From NCBI RefSeq assembly GCF_900107135.1, contig NZ_FNOV01000002.1:124001-188000 (forward strand): DNA of 64,000 nucleotides. The letters are read 5' to 3'. The notes under the pieces are model-generated. The model was not told where the DNA came from and ran no database searches. It saw only the letters and a list, made by a program, of their open reading frames with translations. The DNA comes from Hymenobacter psychrophilus (GTDB lineage: Bacteria; Bacteroidota; Bacteroidia; Cytophagales; Hymenobacteraceae). Both the position numbers and the translations under genes were made by a program. Shown here piece by piece: positions 42,947 through 51,690 of this stretch. Within the stretch, counting starts at the first letter, position 1. Every line of letters starts with the position of its first letter.

Positions 42947-45571
42947 CTACTTCACCAACTTCTCCGCCCTAAAAACATCATCAGCCGCCTGCAAAAGCTT
43001 GGCGCGGAGCTGGGGGTTGTAGGTGGGATGAGCCGTGAGGAACTCGCGGACGGTGCGGGCGGCGGTGGGGGTTTGGTAGCTGCCGAGGGTGGCCTGGAGC
43101 CAGGAATAGGGGAAAAAGATGTCGCCGGTGCGCTGGATTTCTTCGAGCAGGGCCAGGCTTTGGGGTAGGTATTTTTCGGAGCTGGCGGCCCGTAGCGGGT
43201 GGTGCAGGTAGGCCAGCGCGGCCGTAACCCAGGCTTCCTTCCCGCGGTTTTTCTCGTCGGAAAGCGAGGCGAAGAAGGCGTCGCGGGTGGCCACGTCGGG
43301 CGCGAGGGCGGGCAGCAGGAACTCCATGCGCTTGCGGCGGTCGGGGTTTTGGATGCGGGTGAGCTGGCGAGGCAGGATGGGCGCGGGGGCCGGGTAGTCG
43401 CGCACGGCCAGGGCCAGGGCGAGGCTGGTATAGTCATCCTCGGTCAGCTTGACGCCCGTGGGGGCCTGCTGCTGGTCCCAGATGCGGTAGAGGCGCGCCT
43501 GGGCCGCCTGGCTCAGGGCCACCGACTGGTAGGCTTTGAATAGCAGCTTCTTGACGTTGGGCGCGGGGTTTTGCTCCATCGCCCGCCACAATTCGGTTTC
43601 CAACGCAGGAGCCAGCGCGGCCCGACGGGCGGGCGGCAGCAGCTTCCAGTACACGTCGGTCAGCTGGCTAGTGAGCAGTTTGAGGTTCAGCTCCTCGGTT
43701 TCGCGGGGCAGCTGGCGGCGCACCACGGCCAGCAGCTCGGCGGGCGCGAGGGCGCGGCCGTTGAGCATGTTTTCGTAGAGGTTCACGTAGGCCGCCGCCC
43801 GGGCCACCGGCGCGGGCAGGGTCGCCAGGCTGGCTGGCAGCGGCTTATCAATGGGAAACACGCCGTAGCCCAGGCCCGTGGAGTTGAACAGGATGAAGCT
43901 CGGGGCCGGCTCGCCCACGGCGACGGGCACCAGCACTTCGCGGGCGTTCTGGTTCACGGTCAGCTCGCGGGTGCGGCCGTTGGGGTACACCAGCAGCACC
44001 TCGAAAAACTGGGGCCAGATACGGTCAGAGCCATCTTCCGCCTGCTGGCGCAGGCGCAGGTTGGTAATCTTGCCCTGGGCAGTTTGCAGGTCGTAATCGA
44101 AGACCGGGCGGCCGGGCTGGTTGACCCACACCTGGTTCCAGGCCTGCAAATCGGCGGGCGTACGGGCGTCTAAAATCCGAATCAGATCGGGCCAGGTGGC
44201 GTTGCCGTGGGCGTACTGCCGCAGGTACGCGCGCAGTCCGTCGCGGAAGGGCTCCTCCCCCATCAGCCGCTCCAGCTGGCGCATCATAATGGGCGCTTTG
44301 TGGTAGATGATGCCCCCGTAGAGCGAGCCCGCGTCGCTCAGATTATCCAGGTTCTGGCGGATGGGGTTGGCCCCGGTGGTGCGGTCCACGCCATAGGCGG
44401 CCGGGTAGTGGTCGATAACGAATTTGAGGTCGTAATTCGACTCGGGCAAGGCCACCTGGGTGATTTTGTCGGCCATGAAATTGGCAAACACCTCCTTCAT
44501 CCACACGTCGTTGAACCACTGCATGGTCACCAGGTCGCCGAACCACATGTGGGCCGTTTCGTGGGCAATCAGGTTGGAGCGGGCAATTTTCTGGTCCTGG
44601 GTCGCGCCCTCATCCAGAAACAGCGAGCTGGCCTTGTAGTCGATGGCGCCCACGTGCTCCATGCCTCCATACTGGAAATCGGGCAGGGCCGCAAAATCGA
44701 ACTTCTGAAACGGATACGGCAGGCCGGTGTAGGTTTCCATGAAGGCCAGCGCGTCGGCATGAATCTGGAAGATGGGGTCCAGACTCAGGGCCAGCTTGCT
44801 CTTATCGGTTTCGCGGTGCAGCAGCTGCATGGTCCGCCCCGCCACGGTGCGCGGCAGGCGCGTAAAGCGGCCCGCCGCAAACGAGAACAGGTAGGTGCTG
44901 ATGGTGTCCGAAGGCGCGAAGCGGTAGGTTTTGTGCCCGGCCGCCACGGTGGAATCCCGCAGCGGGCCGTTGGCCAGGGCGTCCCAGGTTTCGGGCAGGG
45001 TGAGGGTGAGCGTAAAGGCGGCCTTGAGGTTGGGCTGGTCGAAGACCGGGAACACGGTGCGGGCGCGGTCGGGCACGAGCAGGGTGTAGAGGTAGTCGTC
45101 GTTGCGGTTGAGGCTCTGGTTGCCGGCCACGAAGTCGATTTCCACCGCGTTGGCCCCCGCCCGCAGACTGGCCGCGGGCAGCACCAGGTGCTCGTCGTGG
45201 TGGTCGATGGGCACCGGGCGGCCGTTCACGCGCAGGGCGCGCAGGCTGGCCGTCCGCTCCCGGAAGTCGAGCTGGAGCGGCTGGCCGGCCGCCGCCAGGT
45301 GGAAGCGCACTGTTTCGGTGGCCTCGATGGGCGCGGCGCGGTCGGCGGGCACGGTCAGGCTCAGCTCGTAGCCCAGCCGCGACACCCGGCGGGCCCGGTC
45401 CTCAGCCAGCTCCCGGCTCACCCCCGCTACCACGGCCGGGGCGGCGGTTTGGGCAGTGGTGGCCGTTACGGGTGCCCCGGCCGGCGCGAGCGGGGCGCGG
45501 GTGCAGGCGGCCAGCAGCAGGCCCAGGAGCAATATGGAGGTATAGGAACGCGAGAAAACGGGAAAGATCAT
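42947..45571 (-). CDS. M1-family aminopeptidase, lipoprotein
   Basis: An 874-residue peptidase. The signal ends with lipobox LLAAC (Cys23). The N-terminal beta-sandwich domain (60-230) leads to the catalytic domain, with GGMEH at 302-306 in place of the usual GAMEN, zinc ligands His337 and His341 (HETAH) and Glu360, and a C-terminal helical ERAP1_C-like domain (about 580-874). It should remove N-terminal residues from peptides on the cell envelope. The His in place of Asn in the exopeptidase motif is unusual and could alter the recognition of the free N-terminus. Confidence 0.95.
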   Translation of the reverse strand: MIFPVFSRSYTSILLLGLLLAACTRAPLAPAGAPVTATTAQTAAPAVVAGVSRELAEDRARRVSRLGYELSLTVPADRAAPIEATETVRFHLAAAGQPLQLDFRERTASLRALRVNGRPVPIDHHDEHLVLPAASLRAGANAVEIDFVAGNQSLNRNDDYLYTLLVPDRARTVFPVFDQPNLKAAFTLTLTLPETWDALANGPLRDSTVAAGHKTYRFAPSDTISTYLFSFAAGRFTRLPRTVAGRTMQLLHRETDKSKLALSLDPIFQIHADALAFMETYTGLPYPFQKFDFAALPDFQYGGMEHVGAIDYKASSLFLDEGATQDQKIARSNLIAHETAHMWFGDLVTMQWFNDVWMKEVFANFMADKITQVALPESNYDLKFVIDHYPAAYGVDRTTGANPIRQNLDNLSDAGSLYGGIIYHKAPIMMRQLERLMGEEPFRDGLRAYLRQYAHGNATWPDLIRILDARTPADLQAWNQVWVNQPGRPVFDYDLQTAQGKITNLRLRQQAEDGSDRIWPQFFEVLLVYPNGRTRELTVNQNAREVLVPVAVGEPAPSFILFNSTGLGYGVFPIDKPLPASLATLPAPVARAAAYVNLYENMLNGRALAPAELLAVVRRQLPRETEELNLKLLTSQLTDVYWKLLPPARRAALAPALETELWRAMEQNPAPNVKKLLFKAYQSVALSQAAQARLYRIWDQQQAPTGVKLTEDDYTSLALALAVRDYPAPAPILPRQLTRIQNPDRRKRMEFLLPALAPDVATRDAFFASLSDEKNRGKEAWVTAALAYLHHPLRAASSEKYLPQSLALLEEIQRTGDIFFPYSWLQATLGSYQTPTAARTVREFLTAHPTYNPQLRAKLLQAADDVFRAEKLVK

Positions 45572-45634
45572 GCGGAGCAGAATAGGAGCGCGAAGACGCC
45601 CAAGATACGGCCGTTTATCAGCGGTGGCACTGGG

Positions 45635-45769
45635 GTAGAGACGCGTATTCGCGTCTCGGCGTTGCTGATGTTGGGGTGCGTGTGGAAACCCTCACTCCAT
45701 TGTCACTTACCGAAACCAGCCACCCGGACGCCCGCTGTTCAACGATGAGACGCGAATACGCGTCTCTAC
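45635..45769. repeat. REPIN-like element 1 (GTAG hairpin pair)
   Basis: Two identical 23-bp units face each other at 45635-45657 (+) and 45747-45769 (-). Each starts GTA and then has the 8-bp hairpin GAGACGCG-TATT-CGCGTCTC. The left unit is followed by GGCGTTGCTGA and the right one is preceded by GTTCAACGA. It lies upstream of pxpB. Confidence 0.92.
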
Positions 45770-45783
45770 AGGCCTCCGCGCCC

Positions 45784-45790
45784 TATCTTG
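45784..45790 (+). promoter_or_regulatory. -7-like box close to the pxpB start
   Basis: TATCTTG ends 7 nt before ATG 45798. It resembles TAnnTTTG with one T missing. The same sequence recurs before pxpA. Confidence 0.4.
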
Positions 45791-45797
45791 CCCCGCG

Positions 45798-46538
45798 ATG
45801 CCTAATCCCACCCTCCTGCCTGTTGCTCCGCCCCCGCGCCTGTACCCGCTCGGCGAAACGGCCGTGGTGCTGGAATTCGGCACTGTTATCAGCGAAGCCA
45901 CCAACGCCACCATTCAGGCCGTGGCCGACTACCTGCTGGCCCACCCGTTTCCGGGTCTGGGGGAGCTGGTGCCCGCCTTCACCACGCTCACCGTGTTCTA
46001 CGACCCCTGGCAGGTGCGCGCGAGCGGGGCCGCTGGGTTGCCGTTTGAGGCCGTGGCTGCCACCTTACGGGAACGGCTGGCCCGGCTGCCCCCTGGCGCG
46101 GCCGCGGCGGAAACCGGGCCGGCAGTGGAAATTCCGGTGTGCTACGGAGGCGGGTTCGGGCCGGACCTGGAAGAGGTAGCCCGCCACTGCGGACTGAGTC
46201 CGGCGGAAGTAGTGGCCCGCCACGCCGGGGCCGATTACCGGGTGTATTTCATCGGATTCGCGCCCGGTTTCCCCTACCTGGGCGGCCTGCCCGCCGAACT
46301 GGCCACGCCCCGGCGCGCCAGCCCCCGGCCCCTGGTGCCGGCCGGGGCCGTGGGCATTGCCGGCGCCCAGACCGGCATCTACTCCCTGCCCACCCCGGGC
46401 GGCTGGCAGCTGATTGGACGTACTCCGGAACGGCTGTTTCGGCCCGCAGCCGCCGACCCCAGCCGGCTGCGGGCGGGCCAGCGGCTGCAGTTTGTGTCCA
46501 TCACGGAGGAGCAGTTCCATCAGTGGCCCGCCGTATGA
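45798..46538 (+). CDS. pxpB: 5-oxoprolinase subunit PxpB
   Basis: A 246-residue KipI-like protein. Conserved segments are LGETAVVLEFG, VYFIGFAPGFPYLGGLP and VPAGAVGIAGAQTGIYSLPTPGGWQLIGRT. With PxpC and PxpA it forms the ATP-dependent 5-oxoprolinase that turns 5-oxoproline (pyroglutamate) into glutamate. Its stop overlaps the pxpC start by four bases (ATGA). Confidence 0.95.
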   Translation: MPNPTLLPVAPPPRLYPLGETAVVLEFGTVISEATNATIQAVADYLLAHPFPGLGELVPAFTTLTVFYDPWQVRASGAAGLPFEAVAATLRERLARLPPGAAAAETGPAVEIPVCYGGGFGPDLEEVARHCGLSPAEVVARHAGADYRVYFIGFAPGFPYLGGLPAELATPRRASPRPLVPAGAVGIAGAQTGIYSLPTPGGWQLIGRTPERLFRPAAADPSRLRAGQRLQFVSITEEQFHQWPAV

Positions 46539-47551
46539 GCCTACACCTCCTGCGCCCCGGTCTGCTCACCACCATTCAGGATACCGGCCGGCCCGGCTAC
46601 CGACGGGCAGGCGTGGCCCTGAGCGGAGCCCTCGACGCCCGGGCCCTGCGCGTGGCCAACCTGCTGGTGGGCAACGCACCCGGCGCAGCGGCCCTCGAAA
46701 TTACTCTGCTTGGCCCCACCATCCGCTTCAGTACCGACCACCTGCTGGCCCTCTGCGGGGCCAATCTGAGCGCCACGCTCAACGGCCAGCCGCTGCCCCT
46801 GAATCGGGCCGTTGCCGTGCGGGCCGGCACCGAGCTAAGCTTCGGGCGGCCCCAGGCGGGCAGCCGGGCCTACCTGGCCGTAGCCGGTGGGCTGGCCGCG
46901 CCGCTGGTGCTGGGCAGCCGCGCCACCTACCTAACGGCTGGTATTGGCGGGCTGGAAGGCCGGGCGCTACGGGCCGATGACGTGCTGGCCGTGGCCGCAG
47001 CCGCTCCCGCCGCCATCCGCCTGGGTCAGCAGTTGCTGGCCCACTCGCCCGAACTGCCCGGGGTGGCCGCGCCCTGGTTCGCCGACCCGGCCCTGACGCC
47101 CCGGCCCAAAGCCGCACCCGTGCTGCGGGCGGTGCGGGGGCCCGAGTACGGGCAGTTTACGGCGGCCAGCCAGGGGGCTTTCTGGGCAGAAGAATTCCAG
47201 GTGACGCCCGCCTCCAACCGCATGGGCAGCCGGCTGGCGGGCCCGGCCCTGCTCCGCGCCGCCGATGCGCCCGAGCTGCTCTCGGCGGCCGTCACGTTCG
47301 GCACGGTGCAGGTGCCGCCTGGCGGGCAGCCCATCGTGCTGCTGGCCGACCACCAAACCACCGGCGGCTACCCCCGTCTGGCCCTGATAGCCGCCGCCGA
47401 CTGGTCCCGCCTGGCCCAGGTGCCCCCGGGCGGCACGTTGCGGTTCCAGGAAATCAGCCTGCCGGAAGCCCAGCAGTTGTATTTAGCCCAGGAAGACCAG
47501 CTGCGGCAATTGGAACGGGCCGTGGCACTGCGGTTTGGTGGAACGATGTAG
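46535..47551 (+). CDS. pxpC: 5-oxoprolinase subunit PxpC
   Basis: A 338-residue KipA-like protein. It begins LRPGLLTTIQDTGRPGYRRAGVALSGALD, the conserved entry of the family, and contains GPEYGQF, SNRMGSRL and ILLADHQTTGGYPRLA. The ATG 46535 overlaps the pxpB stop; the open frame further upstream (from 46139) is only a shadow of pxpB. Its TAG stop (47549-47551) lies in the first bases of REPIN-like element 2. Confidence 0.95.
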   Translation: MSLHLLRPGLLTTIQDTGRPGYRRAGVALSGALDARALRVANLLVGNAPGAAALEITLLGPTIRFSTDHLLALCGANLSATLNGQPLPLNRAVAVRAGTELSFGRPQAGSRAYLAVAGGLAAPLVLGSRATYLTAGIGGLEGRALRADDVLAVAAAAPAAIRLGQQLLAHSPELPGVAAPWFADPALTPRPKAAPVLRAVRGPEYGQFTAASQGAFWAEEFQVTPASNRMGSRLAGPALLRAADAPELLSAAVTFGTVQVPPGGQPIVLLADHQTTGGYPRLALIAAADWSRLAQVPPGGTLRFQEISLPEAQQLYLAQEDQLRQLERAVALRFGGTM

Positions 47552-47799
47552 AGACGCGTATTCGCGTCTCGTCGTTGCTGACATTAGGTACACTTGGTGC
47601 CGGTTTACTTTAGCGCCCATACTCGCCTGGCTCCCCCTCTCCTTTTCCGGAGAGGGGGCCGGGGGGTGAGGCGAACCAACAGAACAGTCCGGACACAAAC
47701 CTGAAATTCGTTTTATCTCGGCTTCCCAGCTGTTCCGCGCCTCATTCTGGCGGGGCGGTCCTTCCCGTTCAACGAGGAGACGCGAATACGCGTCTCTAC
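47548..47799. repeat. REPIN-like element 2 between pxpC and pxpA
   Basis: Identical 23-bp GTA-hairpin units at 47548-47570 (+) and 47777-47799 (-), same as element 1. The left unit is followed by GTCGTTGCTGA and the right preceded by GTTCAACGA. The 206-bp interior has no gene. Confidence 0.92.
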
Positions 47800-47836
47800 A
47801 TCGACCCGACAACCTACCCAATCCCCCGCTTCCGCC

Positions 47837-47843
47837 TATCTTG
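47837..47843 (+). promoter_or_regulatory. -7-like box close to the pxpA start
   Basis: TATCTTG ends 6 nt before ATG 47850, the same layout as pxpB. It suggests that pxpA has its own, possibly leaderless, transcript. Confidence 0.4.
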
Positions 47844-47849
47844 CCGGCC

Positions 47850-48629
47850 ATGAATCCAACCCTTACCATCGACCTCAACTGTGACCTGGGGGAAAGCTTT
47901 GGCGCGTACTCCTTGGGGCAGGATGAAGCCATTCTGCCCTTCGTGACGTCGGCCAACATTGCCTGCGGCTACCATGCCGGCGACCCGGCCGTGATGAAGC
48001 GCACCGTGCGGCTGGCCCTGCACCACGGCGTGGCCCTGGGCGCCCACCCCGGCCTGCCCGATTTGGTGGGCTTCGGCCGGCGCGAAATGGCCATTTCCCC
48101 CGAGGAAGCCTACGACATGACGGTGTACCAGATGGGAGCCCTGCTGGCTTTCGTGCGGGCCGAGGGCGGCACTCTGCACCACGTGAAACCCCACGGCGCC
48201 CTCTACAACATGGCCGCCGTGAGCCCCGCGTTGGCCGAAGCCCTGGCCGAAGCCGTGTACCGCGTGGCCCCCGAAGCCTGCCTCTACGGGCTGGCCGGTA
48301 GCGCCCTGACCCGAGCCGGCGAAAAGCTCGGCCTGCGCACCGCCCACGAGGTATTCGCCGACCGCAGCTACCAACCTGACGGCACGCTTACGCCCCGCCG
48401 CCAACCCGGCGCCCTGCTCACCGACCCCGCCGAAGCCGAGGCCCAGGTGTTGCGCATGGTCCGCGAGGGCCGGGTCCGGGCCCAATCGGGCGAGGACGTG
48501 GTTATCCGGGCCGATACTGTGTGTTTGCACGGCGACGGGCCCCACGCCCTGGAATTTGCCCGCCGGCTCCGGGCCGCGCTGGCGGCGGCCGACGTGGCCG
48601 TGCAAATGCCCGCCGGGCTCCGGGTATGA
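47850..48629 (+). CDS. pxpA: 5-oxoprolinase subunit PxpA (LamB/YcsF family)
   Basis: A 259-residue TIM-barrel-like protein. It opens [17 protein letters not shown] and shows [47 protein letters not shown] and [14 protein letters not shown], all diagnostic of the family. It completes the PxpABC 5-oxoprolinase. ATG 47850 starts at the conserved strand. Its stop overlaps the transporter start (ATGA at 48626-48629). Confidence 0.96.
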   Translation: MNPTLTIDLNCDLGESFGAYSLGQDEAILPFVTSANIACGYHAGDPAVMKRTVRLALHHGVALGAHPGLPDLVGFGRREMAISPEEAYDMTVYQMGALLAFVRAEGGTLHHVKPHGALYNMAAVSPALAEALAEAVYRVAPEACLYGLAGSALTRAGEKLGLRTAHEVFADRSYQPDGTLTPRRQPGALLTDPAEAEAQVLRMVREGRVRAQSGEDVVIRADTVCLHGDGPHALEFARRLRAALAAADVAVQMPAGLRV

Positions 48630-49807
48630 GGCCGGCGCGTAACTGGGGCGTGCTGCTGGGGGCCGCCTTTCTGATGGCCACTTCGGCCGTGGGGCCGGGC
48701 TTTCTGACCCAGACCACCGTGTTTACCGAGCGGCTCGGGGCCAGCTTCGGCTTCGTGATTCTGCTCTCCATCGTGCTCGATATCGGGGTGCAGCTGAACG
48801 TGTGGCGGGTAATTGCCGTGGCCGAGCTGCGGGCCCCCGACATTGCCAACCGGGTGCTGCCGGGCCTGGGCAGCCTGATTTCGGTGCTGATTGTGCTTGG
48901 GGGCCTGGCCTTCAACGTGGGCAACGTGGGCGGGGCCGGGCTGGGCCTGTCGGTGCTCACGGGCCTGCCCGTAACGGTCTGCGCCGGGCTGGGCGCCGGC
49001 GTGGCGCTGGGCGTGTTTCTGGTGAGAGAGGCCGGCCGGCTCATGGACCGCTTCGCCCAGGTGATGGGCCTGGTGCTGGTGCTCACCATCGTGTACGTGG
49101 CCTTTTCCACCCACCCGCCCCTGGCCGAAGCGGCCCGCCGCAGCCTAGCCCCCACTCAGCTCGACCTGACGGCCATTATCACGCTGGTGGGCGGCACGGT
49201 GGGCGGCTACATCACGTTTTCCGGCGGCCACCGACTGCTCGACGCCGGCATCCGGGGCGAAGCGGCCCTGCCCGAAGTCACGCGCAGCGCCGTGCTGGGC
49301 ATTTCGGTGGCCTCGCTGGTGCGGGTGTTTCTGTTTCTGGCCACGCTGGGCGTGGTGAGCCAGGGCTTGGCCATTGATGCGGCTAACCCGCCCGCTTCGG
49401 TGTTCCGGCTGGCGGCCGGGGAGCTGGGCTACCGGCTGTTCGGGGTGGTGATGTTCGCGGCGGCCGTTACGTCCATTATCGGTTCAGCCTACACGTCCAT
49501 TTCTTTCCTCAAGGCCTTGCTGCCCCGGGTGGCAACTCACGAAAACCGCTGGATTATCGGCTTTATTGTGCTTTCGACGCTCCTGTTTCTCACCATCGGC
49601 CAGCCCGTGCAGGTGCTGCTCTGGGCCGGGGCCCTGAATGGCTTCATCCTGCCCCTCACCCTGGGCACTTTGCTGGTAGCGGCCTACCGCCCGGCCATCG
49701 TCGGAAGCTACCGCCACCCGCTGGTGCTGGCCGTGTTCGGGGTGTTGGTAGTACTGGTCATGACCTGGCTCAGCGGCTCGGTGCTGCTGAAGGCGCTGGG
49801 GGTGTAG
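48626..49807 (+). CDS. NRAMP-like transporter of the pxp cluster (YcsG-like)
   Basis: A 393-residue membrane protein with ten or eleven helices. It belongs to the NRAMP superfamily by overall layout (first helix [17 protein letters not shown]). It lacks the DPGN metal motif of helix 1; helix 6 shows [15 protein letters not shown], not the MPH motif. This suggests it does not carry manganese or iron. In Bacillus subtilis a similar gene, ycsG, sits by ycsF and kipI/kipA, so uptake of 5-oxoproline or a related compound is plausible (inference). Its ATG overlaps the pxpA stop; its TAG is inside REPIN-like element 3. Confidence 0.88.
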   Translation: MRPARNWGVLLGAAFLMATSAVGPGFLTQTTVFTERLGASFGFVILLSIVLDIGVQLNVWRVIAVAELRAPDIANRVLPGLGSLISVLIVLGGLAFNVGNVGGAGLGLSVLTGLPVTVCAGLGAGVALGVFLVREAGRLMDRFAQVMGLVLVLTIVYVAFSTHPPLAEAARRSLAPTQLDLTAIITLVGGTVGGYITFSGGHRLLDAGIRGEAALPEVTRSAVLGISVASLVRVFLFLATLGVVSQGLAIDAANPPASVFRLAAGELGYRLFGVVMFAAAVTSIIGSAYTSISFLKALLPRVATHENRWIIGFIVLSTLLFLTIGQPVQVLLWAGALNGFILPLTLGTLLVAAYRPAIVGSYRHPLVLAVFGVLVVLVMTWLSGSVLLKALGV

Positions 49808-49908
49808 CGCGAAGCTCCAGCTTCGCGTATCGTTGCTGACTTCCGGTATCGTTGCTAACTGCCACACGACTTCGTTCAACGAAACGCGAAGCTGGAGCTT
49901 CGCGCTAC
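49804..49908. repeat. REPIN-like element 3 (GTAG hairpin pair, second subtype)
   Basis: Two identical 24-bp units at 49804-49827 (+) and 49885-49908 (-): GTAG followed by the 9-bp hairpin CGCGAAGCT-CC-AGCTTCGCG. The left unit is followed by TATCGTTGCTGAC, partly repeated as TATCGTTGCTAAC at 49848-49860; the right is preceded by GTTCAACGA. The interior signature equals that of elements 1 and 2 although the hairpin differs. Confidence 0.92.
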
Positions 49909-49921
49909 TTACCTTCAACCT

Positions 49922-51358
49922 ATGCGCAACCCCGCCCGACTCCTGCTTTCCGCCGCCCTACTGCTGGCCGCCGGCTGCACCACACCGCCCGCCACCACGC
50001 CCTACGACCTGGTTATCACCCACGCCAACGTGGTGGACGTGGAAACTGGCACCATCCGGCCCGACCAGATGGTGGCCGTAGCCGGGGGCGTTATCCGCCA
50101 GCTCGGTGCTACTACGGCCAGCACCCCGCGGGCAGCCCGTACGCTTGATGCCCAGGGGCGCTACCTCATGCCGGGGCTCTGGGATATGCACGTGCACTTT
50201 CGGGGCGGCGACTCGCTGATAACTGCCAACCGCAACCTGCTACCCCTGTACCTGGCCCACGGCATTACCACAGTGCGCGACGCGGGCGGCGACCTGACCC
50301 CAGCCGTGATGGAGTGGCGGCGGCAGATTACGGCAGGACGGCTGGCGGGGCCCACCATCTTCACTTCAGGCCCGAAAATAGACGGACACGGCGCGTTTTG
50401 GGCCGGCTCGCTGGAAGTGGAAACGCCCGCCCAGATTGCCCGGGCCCTCGATTCGCTCCAGGCCCTGAAGGTGGACTACGTGAAGATTTACGAGAGCACG
50501 ATTTCGCGCGTGGCATTTCTGGGCACCGTTGCGCAGGCCGAAAAGCGCGGGATGCGTACCACTGGCCACATGCCCTACACTGTGACGCTGGCCGAGGCCG
50601 CCGCGGCGGGCCTCGACGCCTCCGAGCACCTCTACTACGTGTTCAAGGCCTGCTCTAACCGCGAAGACAGCCTCACGGCCGTTATCCGCCAGAGTCAGGG
50701 CACCGCTAAGCCCATCGGGCTGTTTGCGGCCCTGCCGGCCGTCTACCGTACCTACGACCCGGCCACCGCCGCCCGCACGTTCCGCATGCTGGCCGAGCGG
50801 CGCACGGCCGTAGTGCCCACGCTCTACATTCAGCAGCTACTGGCCGATCTGCCCACCACCGACCACTCCCGCGACTCGCTGCTGGCTTACATCGACCCCG
50901 CCCTGGAGGCCACCTACGCCCGGCGCCTGGCCGGAGCCCGGCAGCAGTCGGCCGCCACCCGGGCGTTCAACCAGCAGCTCGGGGCCCGGTTCCGCAGCCT
51001 GATTCCGGGCCTGCAAAAGGCCGGCGTGCTGCTGCTGGCCGGCTCCGACAGCGGGGCCTCCAACTCCTACGTCTACCCCGGCGCCGCCCTGCTCGGGGAG
51101 CTCGACCAACTCGTGCGCGCCGGCCTCACGCCCGCCGAGGCCCTGCGCACGGCCACTATCAACGGGGCCATCTTCTTCCACCAGGAAACCACGGCCGGCT
51201 CCATCGATGCTGGCAAAGCGGCCGATTTGCTGCTGCTCGAACAGAATCCGCTCACCAGTCTGGCGGCGTTGCGCGGGATTCACACCGTGGTAGCCCGGGG
51301 CCGGGTGTATTCGGCGGCCGAGCTACGCCAGCAGCTGCAAGCGGTGCGGCGGCGGTAG
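49922..51358 (+). CDS. Amidohydrolase-family lipoprotein
   Basis: A 478-residue metal-dependent hydrolase with lipobox AAGC (about residue 20). The amidohydrolase start YDLVITHANVVDVETG and metal ligands in MPGLWDMHVHFRGG (HxH), carbamylated-Lys or ligand region DYVKIYES, His in TGHMPY and EHLYY, and Asp in LLAGSDSGASN are visible. The ending (ALRTATINGAIFF, SIDAGKAADLLLLEQNPL) is typical of the imidazolonepropionase-like group. The substrate is unknown; next to oxoprolinase genes an imide or cyclic amide is possible but unproven. Confidence 0.92.
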   Translation: MRNPARLLLSAALLLAAGCTTPPATTPYDLVITHANVVDVETGTIRPDQMVAVAGGVIRQLGATTASTPRAARTLDAQGRYLMPGLWDMHVHFRGGDSLITANRNLLPLYLAHGITTVRDAGGDLTPAVMEWRRQITAGRLAGPTIFTSGPKIDGHGAFWAGSLEVETPAQIARALDSLQALKVDYVKIYESTISRVAFLGTVAQAEKRGMRTTGHMPYTVTLAEAAAAGLDASEHLYYVFKACSNREDSLTAVIRQSQGTAKPIGLFAALPAVYRTYDPATAARTFRMLAERRTAVVPTLYIQQLLADLPTTDHSRDSLLAYIDPALEATYARRLAGARQQSAATRAFNQQLGARFRSLIPGLQKAGVLLLAGSDSGASNSYVYPGAALLGELDQLVRAGLTPAEALRTATINGAIFFHQETTAGSIDAGKAADLLLLEQNPLTSLAALRGIHTVVARGRVYSAAELRQQLQAVRRR

Positions 51359-51690
51359 CCACGGGTGTGGTTCCTGGTCAGGGCGGCGCAAGTAGCCCGC
51401 CCGAAACCTCTCCGCTCCGGCTGGGTTGGGGTTTACTAGTCATAGGATTTACGCAGTCAGGTCGGTTTTGAGCCCCAGCGGGGCGCTTTGTCTATAGCAA
51501 AAGTTCCTTCCCTGGCAACCGAGCCCCGGAGGGGCGGCATATATCCGGTGAACCATTAATGCCGCCCCTCCGGGGCTCTGAAACTTTAACGGCTCAATTT
51601 GCTATAGACATAGCGCCCCGCTGGGGCTCAAAACCGACCTGACTGCGTAGGTCTTAGTTCTCCTCCTCCTCCCCTGAACCCCACCAGCTT
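51359..51690. other. Intergenic region dominated by a nested palindrome
   Basis: This 332-bp gap between the amidohydrolase and the TonB-dependent receptor holds the 200-bp palindrome described separately at 51450-51649. I see no open frame or promoter box of note. Confidence 0.6.
51450..51649. repeat. 200-bp nested palindrome
   Basis: The outer arms 51450-51487 and 51612-51649 are perfect 38-bp inverted repeats, and pairing continues imperfectly to about 51502 / 51597 (shared TCTATAGCAAA). A second perfect 20-bp hairpin (51521-51540 with 51559-51578) is nested at the centre. The whole could form a large cruciform or RNA stem. Confidence 0.93.

Noticed and set aside
44207..45748. 513-codon open frame on the plus strand opposite the M1 aminopeptidase
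   Set aside because: Antisense shadow with Gly/Val/Gln-biased sequence and no recognisable motif; the minus strand encodes a clear peptidase.
46139..46534. Upstream extension of the pxpC frame
   Set aside because: It reads through pxpB in another frame; the ATGA overlap at 46535 is the standard pxpB-pxpC junction.
48626..49807. Manganese transporter MntH
   Set aside because: The DPGN and MPH motifs of metal-carrying NRAMP proteins are absent, so the usual name would mislead.
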